A DNA stretch of 6,928 nucleotides from Crocinitomicaceae bacterium. GTDB lineage: Bacteria; Bacteroidota; Bacteroidia; Flavobacteriales_D; Crocinitomicaceae. The stretch covers positions 1 to 6,928 of the forward strand of contig NZQU01000084.1 in the NCBI GenBank assembly GCA_002696025.1, given 5' to 3'. Under the pieces are notes generated by a model. The model saw only the letters and a program-made list of their open reading frames with translations. It ran no database searches and had not been told where the DNA came from. The position numbers and the translations under genes are program-made. Shown here piece by piece: positions 5,569 to 6,928 of the stretch (positions are counted from its first letter, which is position 1; each line of letters starts with the position of its first letter).

Positions 5569-6426
5569 TTAAGAGTCATTTTTAATTTTCAATCTTGAAA
5601 TCATCTCACTTATTTCATCAACTTTTGATTCTAGCTCCAACAAATCAACACTTTTTTTAGGTTTATTTTTTGCTTCGACGTCAGACCTTGCCTCATCCAT
5701 ACCTGTCATAATAACACCTATAAATAAGTTAAGGAAAATCATTGTTCCTATTAAAACAAAGGACACAAAAAATATTGCCGCGCCCCATTTGTTTCCTGTT
5801 GAAGCAGTACAACGACTCATAATAGAATCATATCCGTAATTTTCACATCCATACATATTAATATACATGATGTCTGTCCAGTCTTCAAGAGTAACTACTC
5901 TAAAAAGAGAAAGCATAGATGTTTGCAGGTTTCTAAAGTGAACAGGGTCGTTTTCTCCAAAAAAGAAAACTCCAGCAACAGCATAAATGTAAAAAAGCAA
6001 TGATAATAATATTGAAACATAAAACATTGATGGAATAGAACGAAGAAGTGCCCCTACAAGCATTTGAAGTTTTGGAAGAGCATTGATTAGTTTTAAAACT
6101 CTTAATAACCTCAGTAATCTAAGAACCGCCACTGAACTTCCACCAAATGGTAAAAAAGCGGCGAATACAATAGAAAAGTCAAAAACATTCCAAGGATCCA
6201 TAAAATATTTCCATGGCTTATTTCCTTCTGCTATTACCTTAATAAAAACTTCTAATATAAAAACAAGAAGAATCAAAGTATTTAAAAAACTTAATATTGA
6301 TTGGTGTCTTAATGAAAATTGATCATATGTTGATATTCCAACTAATATGGCAGCAATTAATATTACAACAGTAATGAAGTTTTTAAAAATATTGCTTTGA
6401 GTAATCTTCTTACAAAATTCTACCAT
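5569..6426 (-). CDS. Voltage-gated cation channel, one-domain NaChBac-type, calcium-like filter
   Basis: A 285-residue single 6-TM subunit, close to the length of NaChBac (274), that should form a tetramer in the inner membrane. Segments: S1 about 17-35, S2 44-64, S3 80-92 with D83 in DPWNVFDF, S4 98-115 with R103, R106, R109 and K112 every third residue, S5 133-155, pore helix from about 169, S6 216-242 (NLFIGVIM). The filter is T179-L-E181-D182-W183-T-D185. NaChBac has TLESWAS; acidic residues at the two Ser positions are what make engineered versions calcium-selective, so calcium conduction is predicted. The loop after the filter is about 18 residues longer than in NavAb and has C194 and C206, which may pair outside the cell. 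The C-terminus (262-279) has a perfect heptad of L, L, V, I, I, L, like the tetramer coiled coil of this family. Its ATG is 1 base after the CYTH stop. Confidence 0.92.
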   Translation of the reverse strand: MVEFCKKITQSNIFKNFITVVILIAAILVGISTYDQFSLRHQSILSFLNTLILLVFILEVFIKVIAEGNKPWKYFMDPWNVFDFSIVFAAFLPFGGSSVAVLRLLRLLRVLKLINALPKLQMLVGALLRSIPSMFYVSILLSLLFYIYAVAGVFFFGENDPVHFRNLQTSMLSLFRVVTLEDWTDIMYINMYGCENYGYDSIMSRCTASTGNKWGAAIFFVSFVLIGTMIFLNLFIGVIMTGMDEARSDVEAKNKPKKSVDLLELESKVDEISEMISRLKIKNDS

Positions 6427-6427
6427 G

Positions 6428-6886
6428 TTAAAAATTATTACGTTTAATTAATTGAGCATTATAATACATTGGATTTTGAGATACCTCTTCGGCACACCAT
6501 TCTGGAATTTCAATTAATTCATTTTCACTTTCTAATTCAATTTCTGCTATTATCAAGCCCTCTAAGTGATTATGAAAAACATCCAACTCCCAATTTTTAT
6601 TTGCAAAAGGAATAATGTATCTAGTTTTATCAATTTTTTGATCAATAAAATCCTCTAAAATATTTTTAGCATCAGAATGTGGAATTTGAAAGTCATACTC
6701 ATCTCGAGAGATCCCTGAAGTTGGACCTTTTATAGTAATAAAAGCTTCATTATCAGAAAGACGAACACGCACTGTCTTTTCCTTTGTGTTTAATAAGTAT
6801 CCCTGGGTGATTTTTTTACATTCATACAAATCTAATGATGGCATGGTCTTTTTGTCAACCAAAAATTTCCTTTCAATTTCCTTCAT
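6428..6886 (-). CDS. CYTH / triphosphate tunnel metalloenzyme, likely inorganic triphosphatase
   Basis: A 152-residue single-domain CYTH protein, the size of the small bacterial triphosphatases. The signature ExExK is at the very N-terminus (E3, E5, K7 in EIERKFLV). Further tunnel residues follow in family order: QGYL (28-31), R40 and R42 (VRVRL), K53 (TIKG), E63 and D65 (DEYDF), K87 and R89 (KTRY), E100 and D102 (WELDVF), and E115, E117, E119 (AEIELE). The family hydrolyses inorganic or organic triphosphates with a divalent metal; some members are adenylate or thiamine-triphosphate enzymes, and the sequence does not decide among these, though the short form suggests tripolyphosphatase activity. 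It is cytoplasmic, with no signal peptide. It is separated from the channel gene by 1 base, so both are read from one transcript whose promoter is not visible in the 42 bases upstream. Confidence 0.9.
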   Translation of the reverse strand: MKEIERKFLVDKKTMPSLDLYECKKITQGYLLNTKEKTVRVRLSDNEAFITIKGPTSGISRDEYDFQIPHSDAKNILEDFIDQKIDKTRYIIPFANKNWELDVFHNHLEGLIIAEIELESENELIEIPEWCAEEVSQNPMYYNAQLIKRNNF

Positions 6887-6928
6887 TTTAAATGAACTCT
6901 TTAGCTAATCAATGATTTGAGGTGTGGA

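Noticed and set aside
5587..5600. Small inverted repeat TTTCA-ATCT-TGAAA at the phosphatase/channel junction
   Set aside because: Only five pairs and no T-tract on either side; expected by chance in this composition.
6901..6928. Possible tail of a further minus-strand gene at the right edge
   Set aside because: Two minus frames are open from the edge and stop at 6905-6907 and 6901-6903, but seven or eight codons are too few to tell coding from chance or to choose between the frames.

Overview
This is an AT-rich window (about one third G+C by eye) from a bacterium, most likely a member of the Bacteroidota, probably a marine or otherwise free-living flavobacterium-like lineage. Four things point there: a PorT-type outer-membrane beta-barrel, secreted proteins whose signal peptides end in the '...SQ' style common in that phylum, start codons preceded by A/T-rich sequence without a Shine-Dalgarno motif, and one good match to the Bacteroidota -7 promoter element (TAnnTTTG). 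No RNA gene, CRISPR array, insertion sequence or phage gene is visible.

Layout. Bases 1-194 hold no supportable gene. Bases 195-1936 carry three plus-strand genes for membrane or exported proteins: a small zinc-ribbon membrane protein, an anchored protein with two short look-alike segments, and an exported alpha/beta hydrolase with a visible Ser-Asp-His triad. They meet, tail to tail and with 3 bases between stop codons, a minus-strand operon (4345 down to 1940). Its genes overlap and encode an outer-membrane beta-barrel protein, a full-length steroid 5-alpha-reductase homologue and an extended short-chain dehydrogenase/reductase. A 242-base divergent intergenic region (4346-4587) separates this operon from a plus-strand lipoprotein of the alkaline phosphatase superfamily. 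That region contains a perfect AT palindrome, a G/C-containing dyad that can form two exclusive hairpins, and a -7-like element. The phosphatase in turn meets tail to tail, again with 3 bases between, a second minus-strand operon. This one encodes a CYTH/triphosphate tunnel enzyme followed 1 base later by a voltage-gated cation channel.

How the genes may work together. The minus-strand 4345-1940 operon looks like a small module for steroid-like or polyprenoid lipids: a 5-alpha-reductase with the catalytic Glu and Tyr of the animal enzymes, translationally overlapped with an SDR that could act on a neighbouring hydroxyl or keto group, and an outer-membrane protein. The CYTH-channel pair joins a triphosphate-processing enzyme to a channel whose selectivity filter (TLEDWTD) carries the extra acidic residues that give calcium selectivity in engineered bacterial sodium channels. 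Both pairings are inferences from gene order and residue patterns; neither substrate is shown by the sequence.
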